From assembly GCF_009646115.1 (NCBI RefSeq), contig NZ_CP045720.1, forward strand, positions 1,798,001 through 1,862,000: 64,000 nucleotides of DNA, written 5' to 3'. The DNA comes from Pantoea eucalypti. Its GTDB lineage: Bacteria; Pseudomonadota; Gammaproteobacteria; Enterobacterales; Enterobacteriaceae. Positions 57,415 through 64,000 of the stretch are shown piece by piece. Within the stretch, counting starts at the first letter, position 1. The number at the start of each line of letters is the position of its first letter. The notes beneath the pieces are model-generated. The model was not told where the DNA came from. It ran no database searches and saw only the letters and a program-made list of their open reading frames with translations. Position numbers and translations under genes: made by a program.

Positions 57415-57945
57415 TCAGCGACTAAAGAGATCGCGACGTTTTGGTTTTAGCGGCTGGGCAATCAGTACCAGCGCCGCAACCAGCAGATAACCGGCGAATA
57501 CCACAATCATCCACTGTGGCATGCTGAGCGTCAGGAACGTCCAGCTGCGATCAGCGCAATCGCCGGTAGCCTGAAACACGGATGGCATCCACTTATCCAG
57601 CGGTAATCCGCTGGGGAAGCGTGCGGCGAAATCACAGGTGGTGAATGGGTTAGGGTGCAACTGAATCATCGTATGTTCATAGGAGAGACGCAGTCCTTCC
57701 CAGGCACTGTAGATCCACAAGGCCAGCGCGCCCAGACGCAACGGCGATTTAGGCGCAATTGCGCCCACCAGACCCGCACCCAGCACACCAAACAGGGCAT
57801 TACGCTCATAGATACACATTACGCAGGGCTTCAGGCCCATCACATGCTGAAAAAAGAGTGCCGTCAATTCCAGTGCAAGCGCCGTCAGTGCCAGTAATAA
57901 CCAGGCTCCACGCCCCCGTGAACATTGATTCAGATATCGCAACAT
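57415..57945 (-). CDS. dsbB: Disulfide bond oxidase DsbB
   Basis: 176 residues from ATG 57945 (AGGGAATG upstream); the frame from 58032 is not used. Four membrane helices with two periplasmic Cys pairs at exactly the E. coli positions: Cys41-Cys44 ([12 protein letters not shown]) and Cys104-Cys130 ([18 protein letters not shown]). It reoxidises DsbA and passes electrons to quinones. In E. coli nhaB lies next to it; here nhaB is absent and a 470-bp gap leads to fadR. Confidence 0.95.
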   Translation of the reverse strand: MLRYLNQCSRGRGAWLLLALTALALELTALFFQHVMGLKPCVMCIYERNALFGVLGAGLVGAIAPKSPLRLGALALWIYSAWEGLRLSYEHTMIQLHPNPFTTCDFAARFPSGLPLDKWMPSVFQATGDCADRSWTFLTLSMPQWMIVVFAGYLLVAALVLIAQPLKPKRRDLFSR

Positions 57946-58415
57946 ATTGCATTCCCTGTAAACGTTAATGCCACGCAGTGTAAACCAAAAGCGTTTGCAA
58001 ACCAGCCAGTCGCAAGGAAAAATCGTGTGCAAACATGACCTGATTCTGATCCAGAACAGGTTAAATGAGGATCTGCAGAGGCTATCGCCGCGGAGGTCGC
58101 ATCAGCACGGCGATTGAAATCAGTCAGGCGGAGAGAGTGGGTCGCATAAGGCAGTCAGTGAAACGGCTGGCAGCAACTATCCTGCGCAAACAGTCCACGC
58201 ATTCAGAACGCCATTATGCTGTTCGGGGACACAGGTTGTTTCAGCCCATAAAACTGTTCTGATGACGGTTGTCTCTGCGCAGCAGATTAGATTGTCAGCC
58301 ATTCTGAAATATGCGACTACGCCCGGTTTAATGAGTACGCAGGCTATATCCGCTATAGGGCGTCTGGTATGATGAGTCCCCATCATGATGAGAAAAGCAA
58401 CGAGAACACATTGCT
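57946..58415 (+). other. 470-bp gap, dsbB to fadR, where nhaB lies in E. coli
   Basis: No ORF with coding character is seen; fragments of nhaB (a large membrane antiporter) are not recognisable either. The right end holds the fadR promoter with a FadR-like palindrome. Confidence 0.5.
58363..58379. promoter_or_regulatory. FadR-like operator in the fadR promoter
   Basis: TCTGGTATGATGAGTCC agrees with the FadR site AGCTGGTATGATGAGTT of E. coli fadD as I remember it, at 13-14 of 17 positions. It overlaps TATGAT, a good -10 box preceded by TG. It lies 37 bases before the fadR start, a position suited to autorepression. Confidence 0.55.
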
Positions 58416-59135
58416 ATGGTTATAAAGGCTCAGAGTCCAGCGGGATTTGCTGAAGAGTATATTATTGAAAGCATCTGGAACAGTCGCTTTCCGCCCGGAT
58501 CGATTCTTCCTGCTGAGCGTGAGCTTTCTGAATTGATTGGGGTAACGCGCACTACCTTGCGTGAGGTGCTGCAGCGACTGGCACGCGATGGCTGGCTGAC
58601 GATTCAGCATGGCAAACCGACACGGGTAAACGATTTCTGGGAGACCTCCGGCCTCAATATTCTGGAAACCCTGGCCCGTCTCGATCACGACAGCGTTCCC
58701 GTGTTAATCGACAACCTGCTGTCTGTCCGCAGCAACATTTCATCGATTTTTATCAGCCGTGCGCTGCGCCATCATCCTGATAAAGCCCGTGAAGTGCTGG
58801 AGACAGTCAGTGCCGCAGCCGATCAGGCTGATGCCTATACCGAACTTGATTATCGGGTGTTCCGTGGCCTGGCATTTGCGTCAGGTAACCCGATTTATGG
58901 TTTGATTCTGAATGGCCTGAAAGGCCTCTATACTCGCGTTGGTCGTCACTACTTCTCTAACCCGGAAGCTCGCCAGGTCGCGCGCGATTTCTATCTTAAG
59001 CTTCTGGCGCTGTGCGATAAAGAACCAGGACAGGATGAGATTGTGGATGTGGTGCGCAACTATGGTCGCCGCAGCGGTGAAATCTGGCACAGCATGCAGA
59101 AAAACTTGCCTGACGATCTCGGCAACAAACGTTAA
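58416..59135 (+). CDS. fadR: Fatty acid metabolism regulator FadR
   Basis: 239 residues. A GntR-family winged helix ([35 protein letters not shown]) and a C-terminal acyl-CoA-binding helical domain ([29 protein letters not shown]). It represses fad genes and activates fabA/fabB; long-chain acyl-CoA releases it. Length equals E. coli FadR. The promoter has a possible autoregulatory site, and a terminator follows. Confidence 0.96.
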   Translation: MVIKAQSPAGFAEEYIIESIWNSRFPPGSILPAERELSELIGVTRTTLREVLQRLARDGWLTIQHGKPTRVNDFWETSGLNILETLARLDHDSVPVLIDNLLSVRSNISSIFISRALRHHPDKAREVLETVSAAADQADAYTELDYRVFRGLAFASGNPIYGLILNGLKGLYTRVGRHYFSNPEARQVARDFYLKLLALCDKEPGQDEIVDVVRNYGRRSGEIWHSMQKNLPDDLGNKR

Positions 59136-59139
59136 AAAA

Positions 59140-59166
59140 AACCGGACATCGCGTCCGGTTTTTTGT
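59140..59166. terminator. Terminator of fadR (bidirectional)
   Basis: AACCGGAC-atcgc-GTCCGGTT stem followed by TTTTG; preceded by an A run, so it can also serve spoVR on the other strand. Confidence 0.92.
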
Positions 59167-59194
59167 TTCTAAGCCGTCACCTTCAACTGACCCC

Positions 59195-60730
59195 TCAAAG
59201 TGAAGAACCGCGTGGCGGATTGCGGTCCAGCAGCTCCACACTGCCATCCTCGTTCTGCTGTTCCAGAATCACATCGAACCCCCACAGGCGATGCACATGC
59301 TTCAGCACCTCGCGACGGCTCTTATCCAGCGGCGTGCGGCTCTGCGGCACATAGCGCAGTGTCAGCGAACGGTCACCGCGCACATCAACGTTGTAAACCT
59401 GAATGTTAGGCTCAAGATTACTCAGGTTGTACTGTGCGGAAAGTTGCTGACGAATCGCCCGGTAACCCGCTTCATCGTGGATCGCGGCGATTTCGAGATA
59501 GTTATTGCGGTCATCATCCAGCACAGTGAACAGCCGGAAATCGCGCATCACTTTCGGCGACAGGAACTGGCTGATAAAACTCTCATCCTTGAACTCACGC
59601 ATCGCAAAATGCAGTGTTTCCAGCCAGTCGGAACCGGCGATATCCGGGAACCAGTAGCGGTCCTCTTCCGTTGGCGACTGACAGATGCGCTTGATGTCCT
59701 GCATCATCGCAAACCCTAAGGCGTAAGGGTTGATACCGTTGTACCATTGACTGTTATAAGGCGGCTGAAACACCACATTGGTGTGACTGTGCAGGAACTC
59801 CATCATAAAGCGTTCCGACACTTTGCCTTCGTCATACAGGTGATTCAGGATGGTGTAGTGCCAGAAGGTTGCCCAGCCCTCATTCATCACCTGGGTCTGT
59901 TTCTGTGGATAGAAATACTGGCTTACCTTGCGCACGATGCGCAGGATCTCACGCTGCCAGGACTCCAGCAGCGGGGCGTTTTTTTCCATAAAATAGAGCA
60001 GGTTTTCCTGCGGCTCAGAAGGGTAGCGTGCGGCTTCAAAAGCCACCGCCTCGGTCTCACGTCGTGGCAGCGTGCGCCACAAGGTGTTTACCTGACTTTG
60101 CAGATACTCTTCACGACTTTTCTGGCGCGCCTTCTCCTCCTGCAGGGAGATCTTCTGCGGGCGTTTATAGCGATCCACGCCATAATTCATTAAGGCATGG
60201 CAGGAATCGAGTAGTCGCTCGACCTCTTCGACGCCATAGCGCTCTTCGCAGTCACTGATATAGTTTTTGGCAAACAGCAGATAATCGACAATTGAGCCGG
60301 CATCGGTCCAGCTGCGGAACAGATAATTATTTTTGAAGAATGAGTTGTGACCATAGCAGGCATGCGCCATCACCAGCGCCTGCATGGTCATGGTGTTCTC
60401 TTCCATCAGGTAGGCGATGCAGGGGTTCGAGTTGATGACAATCTCATAGGCCAGCCCCTGCTGACCGTGCTTATAACGCTGCTCGGTCTCGATAAACTTT
60501 TTACCGAATGACCAGTGTGAATAGTTGATGGGCATGCCGACGCTGGAATAGGCATCCATCATTTGTTCAGAGGTGATCACTTCGATTTGGTGCGGGTAGG
60601 TATCAAGCCGGTAGAGTTTAGCCACCCGGTCGATCTCTGCTAAATAGACATCAAGCAGTTCGAATGTCCAGTCTGGTCCGTCATTGAGTCGTTTGCTGTC
60701 TCTGATGGCTTCGTCAAAGATTGTCGTCAT
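59195..60730 (-). CDS. ycgB: SpoVR family protein (YcgB)
   Basis: 511 residues, cytoplasmic, of the SpoVR/YcgB family, which is conserved in many bacteria and named for a Bacillus cortex-synthesis gene. In enterobacteria it is under sigma-S and stationary-phase control in several species. Visible blocks: DTYPHQIEVITSEQMMDAYS, AHACYGHNSFFKNNYLF, MNEGWATFWHYTILNHLYDE and NPYALGFAMMQDIKRIC. The molecular function is unresolved. Starts at ATG 60730; convergent with fadR. Confidence 0.94.
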   Translation of the reverse strand: MTTIFDEAIRDSKRLNDGPDWTFELLDVYLAEIDRVAKLYRLDTYPHQIEVITSEQMMDAYSSVGMPINYSHWSFGKKFIETEQRYKHGQQGLAYEIVINSNPCIAYLMEENTMTMQALVMAHACYGHNSFFKNNYLFRSWTDAGSIVDYLLFAKNYISDCEERYGVEEVERLLDSCHALMNYGVDRYKRPQKISLQEEKARQKSREEYLQSQVNTLWRTLPRRETEAVAFEAARYPSEPQENLLYFMEKNAPLLESWQREILRIVRKVSQYFYPQKQTQVMNEGWATFWHYTILNHLYDEGKVSERFMMEFLHSHTNVVFQPPYNSQWYNGINPYALGFAMMQDIKRICQSPTEEDRYWFPDIAGSDWLETLHFAMREFKDESFISQFLSPKVMRDFRLFTVLDDDRNNYLEIAAIHDEAGYRAIRQQLSAQYNLSNLEPNIQVYNVDVRGDRSLTLRYVPQSRTPLDKSRREVLKHVHRLWGFDVILEQQNEDGSVELLDRNPPRGSSL

Positions 60731-61234
60731 AGCGCACCTCTTTTTTGCAAACCGGCTGACCCGAAAGACAACCCGTTCTGGTTATTTAAGGCTTCGTCCT
60801 GAAAAAGGGAACCCGAAAAAAACTGAGCGAACACAACAATGATAGCCCACTGTCGCTTATCCGAAATGCGAACTCAAATGAATTCTTTGGCACAAAATCA
60901 TTAAGAGTGTTGCAGCAGCGAATTTAACAGCCTTTGATGCGACTATTAATTTAAAATGCGGAATATCATCCTGTTTATAAGCGGAATGTATGGGGTTGAA
61001 GGATTCTCCTGCAATGCGCAGATTTAACTGCCACTGTTGTCATTTATTTCTGTCTTTCGTGATTAAGGCGCATAAAGCGCTGAAATTAGCCGGGCAGCAA
61101 GATTTTAGTTACCTGAAAAGTGAAAAAGATGTGAAATGGATGCTGAATTTATGGGGTGATGTCCGCTGTGTAAATCCGCTGACTATCATCTTCTTAACAG
61201 TGAATTATGCTTTTACATGCCGGGTGGGGGAGCT
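60731..61234 (+). other. 504-bp control region, spoVR / dadA
   Basis: AT-rich divergent region containing the promoters of spoVR (minus) and dadAX (plus). In E. coli dadAX is controlled by Lrp and CRP; I can point to no single clear site. A plus-strand open frame at 60990-61247 overlaps dadA in another frame and looks non-coding. Confidence 0.5.
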
Positions 61235-62536
61235 ATGCACGTTGTAATTCTTGGAAGTGGTGTGGTGGGAGTGGCAAGCGCCTGGTATCTGGCGCGCGCC
61301 GGACATCAGGTGACCGTCATCGATCGTCAACCCGCGGCGGCGATGGAGACCAGCGCGGGTAATGCCGGCCAGATCTCACCCGGTTATGCCGCACCCTGGG
61401 CCGCGCCAGGCGTGCCATTGAAAGCCGTGAAGTGGATGTTTCAGCGCCACGCGCCGCTGGCTATCCGGCTGGATGGCAGCAGTTTTCAGCTGGAGTGGAT
61501 GTGGCGCATGCTGCGTAACTGCGACATCAACCACTATCAGCAGAACAAAAGCCGCATGGTACGGATTGCCGAGTACAGTCGCGACTGCATGAAAGCGCTG
61601 CGTTCTGAGACCGGCATCGCCTATGAAGGTCGTCAGGGTGGAACATTACAATTGTTCCGCACTCAACAGCAGTTTGACAGCGCCAGCAAAGATATTGCCG
61701 TGCTGCGCGACGCGGGCGTGCCCTATGAGCTGTTAGAGGCGCATGAACTGTCACGCGTTGAGCCAGCTCTGGCGGCAACGCAGCATAAACTCACTGGCGG
61801 ATTACGGCTGCCCAACGATGAAACCGGCGACTGTCAGCTTTTCACTCAGCGTCTGGCAAAAATGGCCGAAGAGGCGGGCGTCGTTTTCCGCTTTAACACC
61901 CCGGTTGACCACCTGCTGCGCGATGGCAATCGTATTTATGGTGTGAAGTGTGGTGAGGAGATCATCAAGGCGGATAGTTATGTGGTGGCCTTTGGTTCTT
62001 ACTCCACCGCGCTGTTAAAAAATGTCATTGATATCCCGGTCTATCCGCTAAAAGGCTACTCTCTGACCATTCCGATTAAAAACCCTGACGCTGCGCCGGT
62101 TTCGACCATTCTGGATGAGACTTACAAAGTGGCGGTGACCCGTTTTGACGATCGTATTCGTGTGGGTGGCATGGCAGAGATTGTTGGTTTTAACACCAGA
62201 CTCACTGAAGCACGTCGGGAAACGCTGGAGATGGTCGTCAGTGATCTCTATCCTGAAGGCGGTCATGTCGCGCAGGCGAGTTTCTGGACCGGGCTGCGTC
62301 CGATGACGCCAGACGGTACGCCGATTGTGGGTGCCACGCCAATTTCTAATCTCTGGCTCAATACCGGTCACGGTACGCTGGGCTGGACGATGGCGTGTGG
62401 TTCTGGTCAGCTGCTGGCCGATCTCATCTCCGGTAAAAAGCCTGCCATTGCGGCGGATGACTTAGCGGTGTTCCGCTACTTACCCGGTTTCGCGGCGACG
62501 TCATCGCCGCTGCGTAACGCCAACGCAACTCGTTAA
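61235..62536 (+). CDS. dadA: D-amino acid dehydrogenase DadA
   Basis: 433 residues from ATG 61235 (GGGGGAGCT upstream); the frame starts earlier at 61217 but is not used. A flavoprotein with FAD site [38 protein letters not shown] and a C-terminal [14 protein letters not shown]. It oxidises D-alanine to pyruvate, feeding electrons into the membrane chain. First gene of dadAX; 19 bases before dadX. Together they catabolise alanine. Confidence 0.96.
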   Translation: MHVVILGSGVVGVASAWYLARAGHQVTVIDRQPAAAMETSAGNAGQISPGYAAPWAAPGVPLKAVKWMFQRHAPLAIRLDGSSFQLEWMWRMLRNCDINHYQQNKSRMVRIAEYSRDCMKALRSETGIAYEGRQGGTLQLFRTQQQFDSASKDIAVLRDAGVPYELLEAHELSRVEPALAATQHKLTGGLRLPNDETGDCQLFTQRLAKMAEEAGVVFRFNTPVDHLLRDGNRIYGVKCGEEIIKADSYVVAFGSYSTALLKNVIDIPVYPLKGYSLTIPIKNPDAAPVSTILDETYKVAVTRFDDRIRVGGMAEIVGFNTRLTEARRETLEMVVSDLYPEGGHVAQASFWTGLRPMTPDGTPIVGATPISNLWLNTGHGTLGWTMACGSGQLLADLISGKKPAIAADDLAVFRYLPGFAATSSPLRNANATR

Positions 62537-62555
62537 GTCTTCAGGGAGAGAGAGG

Positions 62556-63626
62556 ATGTCACGTCCGATTATCGCTACCATCAATCAGCAGGCGTTACGT
62601 CAGAACCTGGCGGTCGTTCGCCAGGCGGCACCTGCATCCCGCGTCTGGTCAGTGGTGAAAGCGAATGCTTACGGCCATGGTATTGAACGCGTCCGCGAGG
62701 CGTTATCTGCCACTGACGGCTTCGCACTGCTTAATATGGAGGAGGCGATTCAGCTGCGTGAGCAGGGCTGGAAAAAACCGATTCTGTTACTGGAGGGATT
62801 TTTCCAGCCAGAAGATTTGCAGTTAATCGATCGCTATCGTCTGACTACCAGTGTGCACAGCAACTGGCAAATCAAAGCACTGGCCAGTGCCCAACTCTCT
62901 GCCCCGGTTGATATTTATCTCAAAATGAACAGCGGGATGAATCGTCTGGGCTTTCGCCCGGAGCAGGTCAACGGCGCGTGGCAGAAACTGCGGGCGCTGA
63001 GCAATGTCGGTGAGATGACGCTGATGGCGCATTTCGCCGATGCTGAAAATCCGCAGGGTTTAGTTGCACCGCTGCAGCGCATTGAGCAGGCGGCAGAAGG
63101 GTTGAGCTGCCCGCGATCGCTCTCTAACTCCGCCTGCACCTTATGGCATCCTGAAGCGCATTTTGACTGGGTTCGTCCTGGCATCATTCTGTATGGCGCA
63201 TCGCCCAGCGGTAACTGGCAGGACATTGCAGGCAGTGGCCTGCAGCCGGTGATGACCTTAAGCAGTGAGATTATCGCGGTTCAGCAATTACAGGCTGGCG
63301 ATGGCGTGGGTTACGGCTATCGCTATCATGCCAGCACGGCGCAGCGGATTGGCGTGGTGGCCTGCGGTTACGCTGATGGCTATCCGCGTCATGCCCCAAC
63401 CGGCACGCCGGTCTGCGTCGATGGTGTAATGACGCAGGTGGTGGGAGCCGTCTCCATGGATATGATTACCGTGGACTTAACGCCTTGCCCTCAGGCTGGC
63501 ATTGGCTCAGCCGTTGAGCTGTGGGGTGAGCAGGTGAAAATCGATCAGGTCGCAAAAGCAGCCGGAACGGTAGGGTATGAGCTGATGTGCGCCCTGGCAC
63601 CCCGCGTTCCGGTCACCGTTATTTAA
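62556..63626 (+). CDS. dadX: Catabolic alanine racemase DadX
   Basis: 356 residues. PLP lysine at position 35 in [14 protein letters not shown]; substrate-binding [31 protein letters not shown] and catalytic Tyr in [11 protein letters not shown]. Converts L-alanine to D-alanine for DadA. Placement right after dadA identifies it as DadX rather than Alr. Its 3' end overlaps the convergent transporter gene by 8 bases. Confidence 0.95.
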   Translation: MSRPIIATINQQALRQNLAVVRQAAPASRVWSVVKANAYGHGIERVREALSATDGFALLNMEEAIQLREQGWKKPILLLEGFFQPEDLQLIDRYRLTTSVHSNWQIKALASAQLSAPVDIYLKMNSGMNRLGFRPEQVNGAWQKLRALSNVGEMTLMAHFADAENPQGLVAPLQRIEQAAEGLSCPRSLSNSACTLWHPEAHFDWVRPGIILYGASPSGNWQDIAGSGLQPVMTLSSEIIAVQQLQAGDGVGYGYRYHASTAQRIGVVACGYADGYPRHAPTGTPVCVDGVMTQVVGAVSMDMITVDLTPCPQAGIGSAVELWGEQVKIDQVAKAAGTVGYELMCALAPRVPVTVI

Positions 63627-64000
63627 GCGCGGTCAGGCTGCCGCGCATCTTTCTGCTGCAGCGCCAGGCGATAAACGCCAGCGCTGCACCCAGCAGCATC
63701 ATCAGGCTCAGCGAGAGCTTCTCCGCCACCGGCAGCGCAACGATTACCAGGCTGCCTGCTGCACCACCAGCCATCTGAATAAATCCCTGCAGGGCGGACG
63801 CCACGCCTGCCTGTTGCTGATACGGCTCCAGCGCATAGCTGGTGGCGGGTCCTACCGTAAAGGCCAGTCCGGCAACCGATACCGCCACCGGGAACATGTA
63901 GAGCGCCCAGTGTGTTTGCATTTCCGCCGGAAATATCTGCGTTCCCGCCATCAGTAGCACCGCGCCCAGCAGCATCGTTAAAAAACCCATTGCCAGACAG
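63619..64000 (-). CDS. MFS drug-efflux transporter, C-terminal part (cut by window edge)
   Basis: The minus-strand frame is open to the right edge, so only about 127 C-terminal residues are seen, with four membrane helices. [21 protein letters not shown] and [16 protein letters not shown] are typical of Bcr/CflA-type drug resistance transporters near helix 11. The stop overlaps dadX by 8 bases, a tail-to-tail overlap. Substrate and symbol cannot be given. The E. coli neighbour at this point is different, so this is a lineage-specific junction. Confidence 0.8.
   Translation of the reverse strand, partial: CLAMGFLTMLLGAVLLMAGTQIFPAEMQTHWALYMFPVAVSVAGLAFTVGPATSYALEPYQQQAGVASALQGFIQMAGGAAGSLVIVALPVAEKLSLSLMMLLGAALAFIAWRCSRKMRGSLTALK

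Noticed and set aside
60990..61247. 85-codon plus-strand ORF upstream of dadA
   Set aside because: Overlaps dadA out of frame and covers its control region; no ribosome site.
1..64000. tRNA, rRNA, CRISPR arrays, IS elements
   Set aside because: No tRNA T-loop with matching acceptor stem, no regular spaced repeats and no transposase ORF were recognised.

Overview
The window looks like a chromosomal segment of a gamma-proteobacterium of the order Enterobacterales. It most likely comes from the Erwiniaceae (Pantoea or a close relative), judging by protein similarity recalled from memory and by gene order. About 45 kb of it follows the Escherichia coli core map with characteristic losses and replacements. 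GC content is moderate to high in the core and visibly lower in parts of the first 4 kb.

Layout. (1) 1-2914: a decayed P2-like prophage. It holds the N-terminal part of the replication endonuclease gpA (cut by the window edge), a 5'-deleted C4 zinc-finger gene, an orphan toxin-domain/immunity pair on the opposite strand, and a baseplate gpV remnant fused by deletion to a tail-fibre-assembly gene. (2) 3100-8250: accessory genes. These are small membrane proteins, a His-rich lipoprotein with an internal duplication, adhP, an acyltransferase-3 protein and the spermidine exporter mdtJI. (3) 8620-14790: the osmoprotectant locus betIBA with divergent betT, which imports choline and oxidises it to glycine betaine. 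(4) 14890-16600: an MFS transporter and a DUF1272 protein. (5) 16878-44753: core block pphA, rsmF, letAB, msrC, proQ-prc, htpX, yebQ, kdgR, yobH, yebO, a RomA-like metallo-hydrolase, cspC, rlmA, yobD, manXYZ, yoaE, pdeD, sdaA, nudL-pabB. (6) 44864-57945: yoaH, yoaB, small orphan genes, yoaA, tsaB, slp-type lipoprotein, fadD, rnd, minCDE, ycgL, ycgM, ycgN, dsbB. (7) 58416-64000: fadR, spoVR, dadA-dadX and the end of an MFS drug transporter.

Functional links visible in the sequence: LetA/LetB (inner-membrane partner and MCE tunnel for lipid transport); ProQ followed by Prc; MinC/D/E for septum placement; FadR as regulator of fadD, with a FadR-like palindrome upstream of fadD and another overlapping the probable fadR promoter; BetI with an operator-like dyad between betI and betT; a sigma-32-type promoter in front of htpX; and a short ORF overlapping yoaE by one base. 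Against the E. coli map, mgrB and nhaB are missing and yobF is a frameshifted relic in front of cspC. The strongest candidates for something unusual are the toxin/immunity pair and the gpV-tail-fibre-assembly fusion in the prophage ruin. I found no CRISPR array, tRNA, rRNA or insertion sequence.
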